Assembly: GCF_000807925.1 (NCBI RefSeq) | Contig: NZ_JRVC01000001.1 | Span: 1-64,000 of the forward strand | DNA: 64,000 nucleotides | Direction: 5' to 3' | Origin: Novosphingobium subterraneum | GTDB lineage: Bacteria > Pseudomonadota > Alphaproteobacteria > Sphingomonadales > Sphingomonadaceae | In this document: piece after piece, positions 44,523-54,100 of the stretch | How positions within the stretch are numbered: position 1 is the stretch's first letter | Layout: every line of letters begins with the position of its first letter | Position numbers and translations under genes: made by a program | The notes under the pieces: generated by a model | Told to the model about the DNA's origin: nothing | What the model saw: only the letters and a program-made list of their open reading frames with translations | Databases searched by the model: none

Positions 44523-45383
44523 ATGACCCTATCAGCACTCCGACCAACTCAAGACACGATCAACCTTGTCACAGCTCTGCGCGGCACATGGCACGGCTCC
44601 TACGCTATGTGCCGATGCCCTGCTCATGACGACAGGACGCCCTCATTATCGATCCGCCAAGGATTATCAGGGGTCCTCGTGCATTGCTTTGCCGGCTGCA
44701 ATCCAAGGGACATCATACGTGCCCTGCGGAATACAGATCGAGTTCGAGGCGTAGAACCCCGCCCAACGCAAAGTCTGCATTCCAGTCAACTCGCTCAGCG
44801 TCTGTGGAGTGATGCGGTCGGCGTTTATGGTACGCTGGGAGAACGCTACCTCATTGGGAGATGTCTACCCCTCGATCTGCCTGACGTGCGCTTCCACCCG
44901 AAGTGCCCTCTCGGCCGAAAGCCAAACACTGCATTTCATCAAGCATTGCTCGTCGCTGTGCGAGACGGTGGTCACCTTGTCGCCGTCCAGCGCATCATTC
45001 TCGACCCGAGAACGAACCAGCATCAGGGTAAATTCTTGCTCGGGCGCTGCGGGCAAGGGGCATGGCAACCGACGCCGAGTGGACGAGTTCTGGCAGTAGC
45101 GGAGGGCTTCGAAGATGCTGCTGCCTTCACCCGTCTGTCTGGCGTAACCTGTTGGGCGGCGATGGGCGCTTCCCGACTGCCAAACCTTAAGCTGCCGCTG
45201 GAGCTCGACACATTGATCATAGCCGAGGACAACAATTCGCCAGGGCGAAGGGCAGCACACCGAGCGACGATGGCTTACGCTAGACCTGGCCTTCAGATCA
45301 TTCGAAGTGCTCCGGGCAATGGCGATGATTGGGCCGCAAACAACGAGTTATTTCACCGATGGGATCCCTACTCCGAAGATTGA
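44523..45383 (+). CDS. CHC2 zinc-finger / Toprim-domain primase-like protein (copy 2)
   Basis: 286 aa from ATG 44523, just after a GGGGAGGGGGA tract at 44495-44505 that may also serve as ribosome-binding site. It has the same layout as the protein at 7398-8234: MCRCPAHDDRTPSLSIRQG and VHCFAGCNPRDI (zinc finger), LAVAEGFEDAAAF and LIIAEDNNSPGRRAA (Toprim). The two share long identical stretches such as TWHGSYAMC/RWHGSYAMC and VHCFAGC. Likely a primase-like replication accessory. The two copies belong to two replication modules. Confidence 0.88.
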   Translation: MTLSALRPTQDTINLVTALRGTWHGSYAMCRCPAHDDRTPSLSIRQGLSGVLVHCFAGCNPRDIIRALRNTDRVRGVEPRPTQSLHSSQLAQRLWSDAVGVYGTLGERYLIGRCLPLDLPDVRFHPKCPLGRKPNTAFHQALLVAVRDGGHLVAVQRIILDPRTNQHQGKFLLGRCGQGAWQPTPSGRVLAVAEGFEDAAAFTRLSGVTCWAAMGASRLPNLKLPLELDTLIIAEDNNSPGRRAAHRATMAYARPGLQIIRSAPGNGDDWAANNELFHRWDPYSED

Positions 45384-45544
45384 TGAGGACTAATTTTTCC
45401 TGGTTATCCTTTTGGCACCAGATGACGGTTCCCGTGGTGCGAACTCCAATCGATCCTCGCGAAAATAGCATAAATGCCTGTTTTACTTCCCAATAGGCCC
45501 GCCTTGCGCCATCTTGCGCAGGTTCAGGGAGGTCGAAGAAAGAA

Positions 45545-47395
45545 ATGCGAGTTCATTCGTTATCGGTGACAAACTTTCGCGGCATCAAGTCCGCCACCAT
45601 CTGTCTGCCTGCGCATGCAGTGCTTATCGGTGACAACAACACTGGCAAGTCTTCGGTTCTAGAGGCCATCGATCTGGTACTTGGCCCCGATCGACTCTCC
45701 CGTCGACCACCGGTCGACGAGCACGACTTCTTCGAGGGTCGTTATCTCGCTCCCGCTACCGCCGTGGCAGAGGCTGACCACGATGGGCAGCCTCCCGTCG
45801 AGGCCGCAGGCAACCCATTGGCGGACTCAGTGCCGCCGCGCATCGAGATCGAAGTGACGATCACGGACCTATCGGAGGAACAGCTGGCTCGTTTCGGCGG
45901 TAGAATCGAGTGGCTCAACACGGCTGATGGAACCCTGTTCGTTGAGGCGAACCCCGCCGGCATAGATGCAGCCGCCGTCGTCGCAGCGCTACGCGTCACC
46001 TTTATCGGCCAATATGACCCGGACGACGACGATTTCACTGGTGCCACTTACTTCACCCGCAGCTTGACGGAAGACGATACTCCGACTCCGTTCCGCAAGA
46101 CTGACAAGCAGCATTGCGGCTTCTTGTTTCTCCGCTCGCTTAGGACCGGATCCCGCGCCCTCAGCCTTGAGCATGGCAGCCTGCTCGACATCATCCTCCG
46201 CTTAAAGGAAATCCGCCCCCGGCTTTGGGAAGGCACACTGGATGCGCTTTCCACACTGGACGTGGCTGGTGACCCCCAGATGGGCATCAGCGGAGTCCTT
46301 GAGAGCGTGAACGCCTCGCTTAAGAAATACGTGCCTCGAGAATGGGGTGCAAAGCCGCACCTTCGCGTTTCCAGCCTGACACGCGAGCATCTCCGCAAAG
46401 TGATAACGGCCTTCATCGCCACCGGCAGTGGCGACCATGCCGCCCCCTTTTACCGGCAGGGTACCGGCACAATCAACATGCTCGTCCTCGCGCTTCTTTC
46501 TCAAATCGCCGAGGACAAGCAGAATGTGATCTTCGCCATGGAAGAGGTCGAAACTGCTATTCCTCCCTATGCGCAGAAGCGCATCGTCCATGAGCTACGC
46601 AAGCTCTCCGCCCAATCGATAATCACCTCTCATTCGCCCTACGTCCTTGAAGAATTTGGTCTAGACGAGACCGTCATCCTTTCCCGGAGCAGCCAAGGCA
46701 TACTCAGCCAAGCTTCTATCGCCCTTCCTGAAAGCGTGAAGCACAAGCGCTACCGACAAGACTTCCGCACCAAATTCTGCGAAGGGCTGCTGGCGCGCCG
46801 GGTGCTCATTGCGGAAGGCGATACCGAAGCCGCGGCGCTTCCGGTCGTCGCGCGTCGGCTCTCTGATCTCAATCCGGCGACCTACAGCTCAATCGAAGGC
46901 TTGGGAATCACCGTCATTAACGCGAAGACCGAGACTCAGATCGCCGATCTCGGTAGGCTCTATGCGGGGTTGGGCAAGCGGGTGTTTGCGCTGTGTGATT
47001 TGCAGACCGCGGAGGCGCAGCAAGCCATCGAGGCCGAGGTCGAACAGCTGTTCATGCATCCCGAAAAAGGCATTGAGGACCTTGTCCTCAAGAACACCAC
47101 CTTGGAGGCCATGAACCGCTTCTCGCAGTCGCTGGCTTGGCCGCCGCATCTGGCAGCCAAGCATGCGGGCGCCGACGTGAACATGATCGATGCGCTGATG
47201 GACTATTTCCAGTGGTCCAAGGGTAATTGGGGCATCGCCGACTTCCTGGCCCAGTGCTCAGAAGCCGAGATACCGTTGTGGTTTCGGCAAACCTGCGCGC
47301 GGTTGCGCCAGCTGTGCGATCCGCCTCCACCTCCGCCTGTTGCAGATCCTGCACCTGGCGGAGGTGGCGACGACTTCGACGCGCTTTTCAGGTAA
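45545..47395 (+). CDS. OLD-family ATPase/TOPRIM nuclease, Gabija GajA-like
   Basis: 616 aa. The N-terminal ABC-type ATPase begins SVTNFRGIKSATICLP with Walker A GDNNTGKSS (29-37). The ABC lid/signature region is about YRQGTGTINMLVLALLSQI, followed by Walker B-like NVIFAMEEVETAIPP and ITSHSPYVLEEF. The C-terminal TOPRIM domain has VLIAEGDTEAAALPVVARR (about 417-435) and VFALCDLQTAEA (about 480), where the usual DxD reads DLQ. It ends in a Pro/Gly-rich tail. Paired with a UvrD-like helicase 11 bp downstream, it matches the two-gene Gabija anti-phage arrangement. Confidence 0.88.
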   Translation: MRVHSLSVTNFRGIKSATICLPAHAVLIGDNNTGKSSVLEAIDLVLGPDRLSRRPPVDEHDFFEGRYLAPATAVAEADHDGQPPVEAAGNPLADSVPPRIEIEVTITDLSEEQLARFGGRIEWLNTADGTLFVEANPAGIDAAAVVAALRVTFIGQYDPDDDDFTGATYFTRSLTEDDTPTPFRKTDKQHCGFLFLRSLRTGSRALSLEHGSLLDIILRLKEIRPRLWEGTLDALSTLDVAGDPQMGISGVLESVNASLKKYVPREWGAKPHLRVSSLTREHLRKVITAFIATGSGDHAAPFYRQGTGTINMLVLALLSQIAEDKQNVIFAMEEVETAIPPYAQKRIVHELRKLSAQSIITSHSPYVLEEFGLDETVILSRSSQGILSQASIALPESVKHKRYRQDFRTKFCEGLLARRVLIAEGDTEAAALPVVARRLSDLNPATYSSIEGLGITVINAKTETQIADLGRLYAGLGKRVFALCDLQTAEAQQAIEAEVEQLFMHPEKGIEDLVLKNTTLEAMNRFSQSLAWPPHLAAKHAGADVNMIDALMDYFQWSKGNWGIADFLAQCSEAEIPLWFRQTCARLRQLCDPPPPPPVADPAPGGGGDDFDALFR

Positions 47396-47406
47396 CAGCG
47401 GTAATC

Positions 47407-49227
47407 ATGGTCGACCTGACGCCGAAGCAGCAGATCGTGCTCGCGACCGCCGGCCACCAGCTGGTTACCGGTGGCCCCGGTTCCGGCAAGACGACCGTCT
47501 CGATCCTGAAGGCAGCGAAAATCGCCCGCGAAATGCTCAAGCCAGGGCAGCGTGTCCTCTTTCTCAGCTTCGCGCGTGCGACGGTCTCCCGTGTCCTCGA
47601 AGCCATCGACGAAGAAAAAGACGTCTCGTCCGACGAGCGGAGCCGGATCGAGGTTGACACCTATCACAGCTTCTTCTGGCGGCTTCTCAAGACGCACGGC
47701 TATCTGGTCGGCCTGCCGCGTAGGATCTCGATCCTCACACCGCCAGGTGAAGCGATCGCCCTAGCTGCGATCCGCCGGGAATATGGCCCCGACAAGAAGC
47801 TCGACGAAGCCCAGCTGGCCGAAAAGAGAGCGCGCGAGAAGGCTGAGCGCGACCGACTTGCGTTTGCAGAGGGGAAAGTCTGCTTCGATCTGTTCGCTGA
47901 TCTCGTGGCACGGCTGCTCGAGGGTTCCGCCAAACTGCGAGCAATGACTGCTATAGCTTGGCCCTGCATCATCTTCGATGAATTCCAGGATACGAGCGCG
48001 GATCAGTGGCGTGTCGTGAAGGCGCTTGGCGACCGTTGCACCTTGATTGCGCTGGCCGACCCGGAGCAACGCATTTTCGAATTCATTGGCGCCGATCCGG
48101 CCCGCCTTGATCATTTCAAGGCTGCGTTCGCTCCGACCTTCACCGAGCTCGGCTCGGACAATCACCGCAGCAAGGGCACGGACATACTACTCTTCGGCAA
48201 CGAGCTGCTGACCGCCAAATTCAGCAAGGCCGAATACTCTGGCATCAGCTTTTGCTTGTTTCCGTCCAACCGGAACCAGGCCTATGCCGCGCTGGTCACG
48301 CAGGTCCTTCAGGCGCGAGCCCGGCTGATCGCCACCGGACGGCGCGACTGGTCGCTCGCAATCCTCGTTCCAACCAAGCGGAAGATGCGGCTCGTTTCCG
48401 ATATCCTGCGCGATCCGTTCGGTAACGTTCCGACTATCTCACATGCCGCCTCGATCGATATGGAAGGACCGATCCTGGGAGCCGAAGTCATTGCGCAACT
48501 GATGCAGCAAGAGCGTGCTTCGGATGACCTCGACCAGTTGGTGCATTTGATATGCCAATATCTTCGCGGCCGTGGGGGATCCGACCCAGGCAAGGGAGAT
48601 CTGGGCGATGCGGTCAAGCTGGAGAGCGCGCTGGCGAAATGGAACGAGCGGATCGCCGGGGGACAGGCGCCGCACGCGAACAGTGTCATCCATCCTATCG
48701 CTGCCGTCCTTTCCGCAACCCGGCAGGTCGTTATGGTCGGCGATCCAGACAAGGACTGGATCGCCATCCGCGCCACGCTCGCTGATGGAGCGTGTACCCG
48801 GTTGCGGGCTATTGCGAACGACGCCCGCAACGTGCGTCTGCTCGAACGCGGCAATCTGATGCGCAATACGCTGGAACAGAACTGGCGAGAGCGGGGTCGC
48901 TATTCCGATGCGCTTGACATCACTCGATTGGCGTTTGTTCAGGATCACTTCGCCACAGCTCAGCGCCCCGAGACGGGCGTCATTGTGATGAACATGCATA
49001 AGGCGAAGGGGAAGCAGTTTGACGAAGTGATCGTGTTCGAAGGCTGGCCACTCAGGGTGGGTAAGGAGATTAAGGCGAACCCGGATCGGATCGTTCGCGA
49101 AAACAAGCTAGAAGGCGACCTATCCCAGGCACGTCAGAATTTTCGCGTGAGCGTGACTAGGGCTAAATCGCGCACCACGGTCATGACGCCAAAGGACGAC
49201 GTCTGCGTCCTTCTGAAATCTGACTGA
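47407..49227 (+). CDS. UvrD/Rep-like helicase, Gabija GajB-like
   Basis: 606 aa from ATG 47407; the frame runs further upstream into the nuclease gene, but this start gives MVDLTPKQQIVLATAGHQLV and then Walker A TGGPGSGKTTVSIL. Superfamily 1 motifs follow: VLFLSFARATVSRV, CIIFDEFQDTSADQW (Walker B), IALADPEQRIFEF, VIVMNMHKAKGKQFDEVIVF and RVSVTRAKSRTTVM. In Gabija the helicase partner complexes with the nuclease and together they restrict phage. It is somewhat longer than the founding GajB as I remember it (about 500 aa). Confidence 0.9.
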   Translation: MVDLTPKQQIVLATAGHQLVTGGPGSGKTTVSILKAAKIAREMLKPGQRVLFLSFARATVSRVLEAIDEEKDVSSDERSRIEVDTYHSFFWRLLKTHGYLVGLPRRISILTPPGEAIALAAIRREYGPDKKLDEAQLAEKRAREKAERDRLAFAEGKVCFDLFADLVARLLEGSAKLRAMTAIAWPCIIFDEFQDTSADQWRVVKALGDRCTLIALADPEQRIFEFIGADPARLDHFKAAFAPTFTELGSDNHRSKGTDILLFGNELLTAKFSKAEYSGISFCLFPSNRNQAYAALVTQVLQARARLIATGRRDWSLAILVPTKRKMRLVSDILRDPFGNVPTISHAASIDMEGPILGAEVIAQLMQQERASDDLDQLVHLICQYLRGRGGSDPGKGDLGDAVKLESALAKWNERIAGGQAPHANSVIHPIAAVLSATRQVVMVGDPDKDWIAIRATLADGACTRLRAIANDARNVRLLERGNLMRNTLEQNWRERGRYSDALDITRLAFVQDHFATAQRPETGVIVMNMHKAKGKQFDEVIVFEGWPLRVGKEIKANPDRIVRENKLEGDLSQARQNFRVSVTRAKSRTTVMTPKDDVCVLLKSD

Positions 49228-49356
49228 AAGATGGACCCAGTAAGTTAGCGGCAAACTAGAGAAAGCAATGAAATATTGCTGGTGGCCAACCCGGAGACGA
49301 GTGAGCTGCCTCTTGGTGTCTTCAAAGACTTGGGAAAACGGACCCCAAAGCCTTCC

Positions 49357-50619
49357 TTAGCCAAATGTTCGGGCCACGGATTCCAAGCCCTCTGATACTT
49401 TTGCCATTGAGACCCGGACCCCAGTATCCCGAGCGTGCGACGGCCAATCGGCGAGTGATGCACGAACATCGTCGATCACTGCGAACACGCGCTTGGGAGA
49501 GATACCGTGGGTCTTCGCGAGTTTCTCTATATGTTGGCGGGTAATGGTGCGCCCTTCGCCCAGAACAGCCATGTAATGCTCGCCGCCGGGGCCATTCGAG
49601 AACGTCAGGTCGAAGGCCGGCGCAAGCCGCCAATCTCCCCGAGCGTCCATCAGGTAAGCATGTTGGCGAACATGATCGTCGCGGTTTCGCGCGAGCACGT
49701 TGAAGACCATGCGGCGGAAGGCTTGCTCGACGTCCGCCATGCTGTGGGTGATCGCCAATGTCGCCTTCAGGAACCCGTCGTAGTCGACACTCGGCATATG
49801 CGGCGAGGCCTCAAGCACTCCGCCCAGACTGACCATATGAAGCCTTTTTCCGGGCACGGGCCGGTCGAAACGCCTTGTCGCGAAATGGCCTGGCCCCTTC
49901 GCAGAGGAGATCAATCGCGTTTCAGCCATTTCAATTCCCGCAGCGCGGGCCATCCGGGCGTAGGCCTCCTCCAGCGGCCCGATATCTGCGGGGTCGTTGG
50001 TCGCTGCAAACTTGACGATCCATTCCTCACCGGCGCTCCTGGTTCCCGCTGCAGCCAACTCGTCTCCTGCGGACAGCGTGCCGCCCGCGTCGATCGCCAC
50101 ATGAACTTTCGGCCGCGCGCCGCCCGAGCCGCCGCCCAGGCGAGTGAGCAGCGCCTCCAGCTCTGTCTCCTCGCCGAGCAGAACGTGGCGGGATTCATCG
50201 GCCAAAGCATCGAGGTCGATAGTACTTGAAGTTTCACCATCAAGCGTTTCAGGCTGGAATACGAGCGCGCCCCGACCTTTCGTGCCAACAAGGGCGAGCC
50301 GGTCGACTGCGTTTAGGTCTTCGAACCGGTGACCCATTTTCTGAAGCCGCCGCTTCAACAAGAGCATGCCCCAGGCATCGGGCAGACAGTCCGACAGGAA
50401 ACCGTGGAGGCCTTCAAAGGTCCGGCTGCGGGCAGGGTGCAGGCCCGGTTCAGCCGGATAGTGCAGCGGAGAAATTGGCATCCCTTCCGCTATGATCTCT
50501 GCAGACCATTCGAGCTGCGCAAGGCCCCTGGCCATTGCCAGCCTGCCGACCGAAAGCGGCGCGGCAGTCTCATCGGTCAGCAATCCAACCACCAAGGGCG
50601 TTCCCGGAGCCAGCTTCAT
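49357..50619 (-). CDS. hipA: HipA-type serine/threonine kinase toxin
   Basis: 420 aa. HipA kinase fold: N-terminal domain with GRLAMARGLAQLEWS, GLHGFLSDCLPDAWG and LVGTKGRGALVF, then ARPKVHVAID and WIVKFAATND (ATP site). The catalytic loop is NVLARNRDDHVRQHAYLMD (about residue 310) and the Mg-binding motif is LAPAFDLTFS (about 337). HipA toxins phosphorylate aminoacyl-tRNA synthetases and cause growth arrest. It overlaps the antitoxin gene by 4 bp and is convergent with the Gabija-like helicase gene. Confidence 0.92.
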   Translation of the reverse strand: MKLAPGTPLVVGLLTDETAAPLSVGRLAMARGLAQLEWSAEIIAEGMPISPLHYPAEPGLHPARSRTFEGLHGFLSDCLPDAWGMLLLKRRLQKMGHRFEDLNAVDRLALVGTKGRGALVFQPETLDGETSSTIDLDALADESRHVLLGEETELEALLTRLGGGSGGARPKVHVAIDAGGTLSAGDELAAAGTRSAGEEWIVKFAATNDPADIGPLEEAYARMARAAGIEMAETRLISSAKGPGHFATRRFDRPVPGKRLHMVSLGGVLEASPHMPSVDYDGFLKATLAITHSMADVEQAFRRMVFNVLARNRDDHVRQHAYLMDARGDWRLAPAFDLTFSNGPGGEHYMAVLGEGRTITRQHIEKLAKTHGISPKRVFAVIDDVRASLADWPSHARDTGVRVSMAKVSEGLESVARTFG

Positions 50620-50927
50620 GGCCTTGCACCGCTAGCACGCTTGCGCTGCGGCTTTGCTGCTTGGCGCTGCTGCGCGAGCAGCTCATCCATGCTGGTTGCC
50701 GGAACTTGCGGAAACAGCGCGACAATGCCTTCATCGCAGCGCAGTGCGATGGCGGCGCGCACAAGATCTTCGATCGAAGCCCTGCCTTCGGCCTCCATCC
50801 TTCGCCACGTCCTGTGAGACACGCCAGCTTTGGCAGCTGCCGCTTGCTGGGTAAGGTCGAGGGCCAGGCGGCGTACCTTGATCCGCTTGCCGAGGCCCGT
50901 CAGCTGATCCGGGAGGGTGAGATACAT
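50616..50927 (-). CDS. hipB: HipB-like Xre-family antitoxin
   Basis: 103 aa. An Xre-type helix-turn-helix covers about residues 25-48 (LTQQAAAAKAGVSHRTWRRM). The C-terminal tail is basic and Gln-rich (LLAQQRQAAKPQRKRASG). It should neutralise HipA and repress the pair through the palindromes just upstream of its start. The stop overlaps the hipA start. Confidence 0.88.
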   Translation of the reverse strand: MYLTLPDQLTGLGKRIKVRRLALDLTQQAAAAKAGVSHRTWRRMEAEGRASIEDLVRAAIALRCDEGIVALFPQVPATSMDELLAQQRQAAKPQRKRASGARP

Positions 50928-50982
50928 AGGCCATATATGGCCTTTATCCGCAAAAACGTCAACTTATAGGCCTTATTTGGCC
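50928..50982 (-). promoter_or_regulatory. hipBA operators (two palindromic sites)
   Basis: AGGCCATATATGGCCT (50928-50943) is a perfect 16-bp palindrome directly before the hipB start codon. A related site AGGCCTTATTTGGCC (50968-50982) lies 40 bp away, close to four helical turns. The spacing and symmetry suit cooperative binding by HipB dimers. Confidence 0.65.
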
Positions 50983-51086
50983 GATGAACTCTCCCTAGTG
51001 CAATGCTGCGGGCCAAAACAGGCATTCCAAGAGTGGCGCTGCTCAACGCCTCTGGCGCAATTCCAAGCTCCGCGCTGCCGAACCGG

Positions 51087-51100
51087 AAGGGGAGGGGGAG
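51087..51100 (+). promoter_or_regulatory. Recurrent purine-rich G-tract motif (helicase gene leader)
   Basis: AAGGGGAGGGGGAG, 33 nt upstream of the helicase fusion gene. The same string recurs at 44493-44505, 55428-55440 and 58951-58962, each time ahead of a start codon. It is too far upstream to be the ribosome-binding site here. Confidence 0.4.
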
Positions 51101-51132
51101 GCTGTGGTGCGCATCAGCATCAGGAGCAGCGC

Positions 51133-54100
51133 ATGACCGATCTTTTCACCCCGTTCGACTCCCGCCTTGATCAGGTCATCGACGAAGTCGCGCTCGAGAT
51201 CGCCGGTGGATCGCTTACGAAGATGACGCTCTTCGACGCAATGAAGCGCCTCCATGGAGGAAGCTCGGCTGAGGGCCGCTGGGCACAGCGCGATGCGTAT
51301 GACCTCCTCGAAGCAGGGGTGACCCGTCACCTCCTAAGATTACCCCGTCCGGTGCGCCTGGACGACATCACCGCTTTGAGTCTTCTGGTTGAGCAGCTGC
51401 CAACCCATACGGTCAGGAGCGAAGACCAGATTCGGTTTCAACAGTTCTCCACGCCTGCCGATCTTGCGGCACTTGCGACTGTCCTTGCGCAGCCCCGGCC
51501 AGACGACATCGTGCTGGAGCCGAGTGCGGGACATGGTGCGCTCGTGGCCAGCCTGCCGACAGTAAGGCAGCTGCACCTCAATGAGCTTGATCCCAAACGC
51601 CGTGAGAAACTCGCTCTGCTGTTCAAACATGCCAAGCTTACCGGGATCGACGGTGCGATGCTGGCTTCCGCGCTGGATCCTTCGCTGCGCCCCAGCCTGA
51701 TTCTCATGAACCCCCCGTTCTCCCGTTCGGAGGGAAGGGGCGTCGATCAATTCGCTGCTGTCCGCCATCTGCGCGCCGCGCTCGGTCGATTGGCTCCTGG
51801 CGGCAGACTTGTCGCTATCATGCCGGACTGGTTCACCACCAGCGCTAGGCTCTCGAAAATCTATGACCAGACATTCGAGAACTGCACGGTGCAAACAGCT
51901 TGCCGCCTTGCCAGGTGCTACCACAAGCAGGGGACCAGCGTGCCGGTTCGCCTCTACGTGATCGACAAGGTTCCCGGAAACATCCGTCCTGCGATCCTCG
52001 CTAGATCGAATGTCGCCGAGATTGCCGCGGCGGTTGCAGTGGTAAAGCGGGCAGTCGGTCCTTGCGAGGCTTCACCAATTTACGCACGGCAGCAGACCAA
52101 GCCCGGCACGCTTTTCAAGGCGATGCGCACAAGTGCAAAGCCGCCTGCGGCTAAGCCGCGCGTAATCGAAGCGCCATCGATATCGCCGCTTGTTTTTCGC
52201 AGCCTGGCAACGCCGCGCCCTCTGGGCGAGCAGGCCGGTGTCTATCTGCCTTACCGCCCGAGCCGGATCGACATCGATGGTGCAAAGGCGCACCCGACCC
52301 CGCTGGTGGAAAGTGTGGCCATGGGCTCCATACCAGCGCCGGTGCCGGAGTATTGCCCCAGCCTGCAGGGCCGCATCCTCAAAGAAAGCCTGCTTTCGGA
52401 AGCGCAGCTCGAGACGGTGATCTATGCCGGCAATGCCTGGCAGCAGTATCTGCCGGGCCTGTTCGTCCCGGCTGACGAAGGTGTCGCTCTCACTCTGGCC
52501 GAAGACGGACACAGCTACCGCAAGGGCTACTTCCTCGGTGATGGCACTGGCGCGGGCAAAGGCCGACAGATTGCCGCCTGCATTCTAGACAACTGGCTAG
52601 CCGGACGCCGCAAGGCGATCTGGGTATCCAAGAACGAGAGCCTGCTCGAAGATGCGCGCCGGGATTGGAGCGCGATCGGCGGGATGACTGCCGACATTCA
52701 ACCGCTCTCCAGCTGGAAAATCGATCAGCCAGTGCCGTTCCGCGAGGGGATCCTCTTCGTCACGTACCCGACGCTGCGCAGTCAGAGGCAGGATGCGACC
52801 CGTCTGAAGCAATTGCTGGACTGGGCCGGGGCGGATTTCGAAGGTGTCATCGCCTTTGATGAGAGCCACGAAATGGGCGGGGTGGCAGGAGGCGAGGGCG
52901 CCCGCGGGAGCAAATCAGGTTCCCAGCAGGGCATCGCCGGCGTCATGCTCCAGAACCATCTGCCCAAGGCCCGCGTGCTCTATGCCTCGGCGACCGGGGC
53001 CTCTGAAGTCAACAATCTCGCCTATGCGGTTCGGCTCGGCCTTTGGGGACCAGGAACGGCGTTTGCCAACCGCGAGGATTTCATCAGCCAGATCAGGGCA
53101 GGTGGCATCGCTGCGATGGAGCTGGTGTCGCGCGACCTTAAGGCCCTTGGGCTTTACCAGGCACGGGCGCTGAGCTTTGCCGGGGTCGAGTACGAAATCC
53201 TCAAGCACGGCCTGACGGCCCAGCAGATCGCTGTCTACGACACCTATGCGGATGCTTGGGCGATTATTCACCAGAACATGGAGGAGTCGCTCGCGCTGAC
53301 CGGTGTGGTCGACGAGATCGACGGCACCACGCTGAACGGCGGCGCGAAGGCCGCAGCCCGCAGCCGCTTCGAAAGCACCAAGCAGCGCTTCTTCAACCAG
53401 CTGCTGCTTTCGATGAAGCTCCCGACTCTGATCAGCGCCATCAATAAGCACCTGGACCAGGATGACGTGGTCGTGGTTCAGCTGGTCTCGACCGCCGAAA
53501 GCATCCTCGACCGAAGGCTCGACAGCCTTTCACCCGAAGAGCGGGCCGAACTCGACCTTGATCTCAGCCCGCTTGATGCGGTCATCGAATACCTCGAGCG
53601 AGCTTTTCCCACCCAGCAGATGACGTTCTACACCGACGACACCGGTGCTACCCGTTCGACGCCGATGTTCGACGAGGACGGCCGCCCCGTGCACAACCAG
53701 GCTGCGATCGCCCGGCGCGCCGAGCTGATCGAGCATCTTTGCGCGATGCCGCCAATCAAGCCAGCCCTCGACGGGATCATCGAACACTACGGGACGGATA
53801 AGGTCGCAGAAGTCACCGGGCGCACAAAGCGCCTCATTTCTCAGGCCGATGGTAGCCAGCGCCTCGAAACTCGCTCCCCCCGCACGAACCAGTCGGAAAC
53901 CGACCAGTTCATGGATGGCCGCAAACCCATTCTCGTCTTCAGCGATGCAGGCGGAACGGGGCGTTCCTACCATGCCAGCCTTGACGCACCCTGCCAGAAG
54001 CGCCGGGTGCATTTCCTTCTAGAGCCGGGCTGGCGCGCTGACCGGGCCATCCAGGGCCTCGGCCGCACCCACCGCACTCATCAGGCGAACACCCCCCTAT

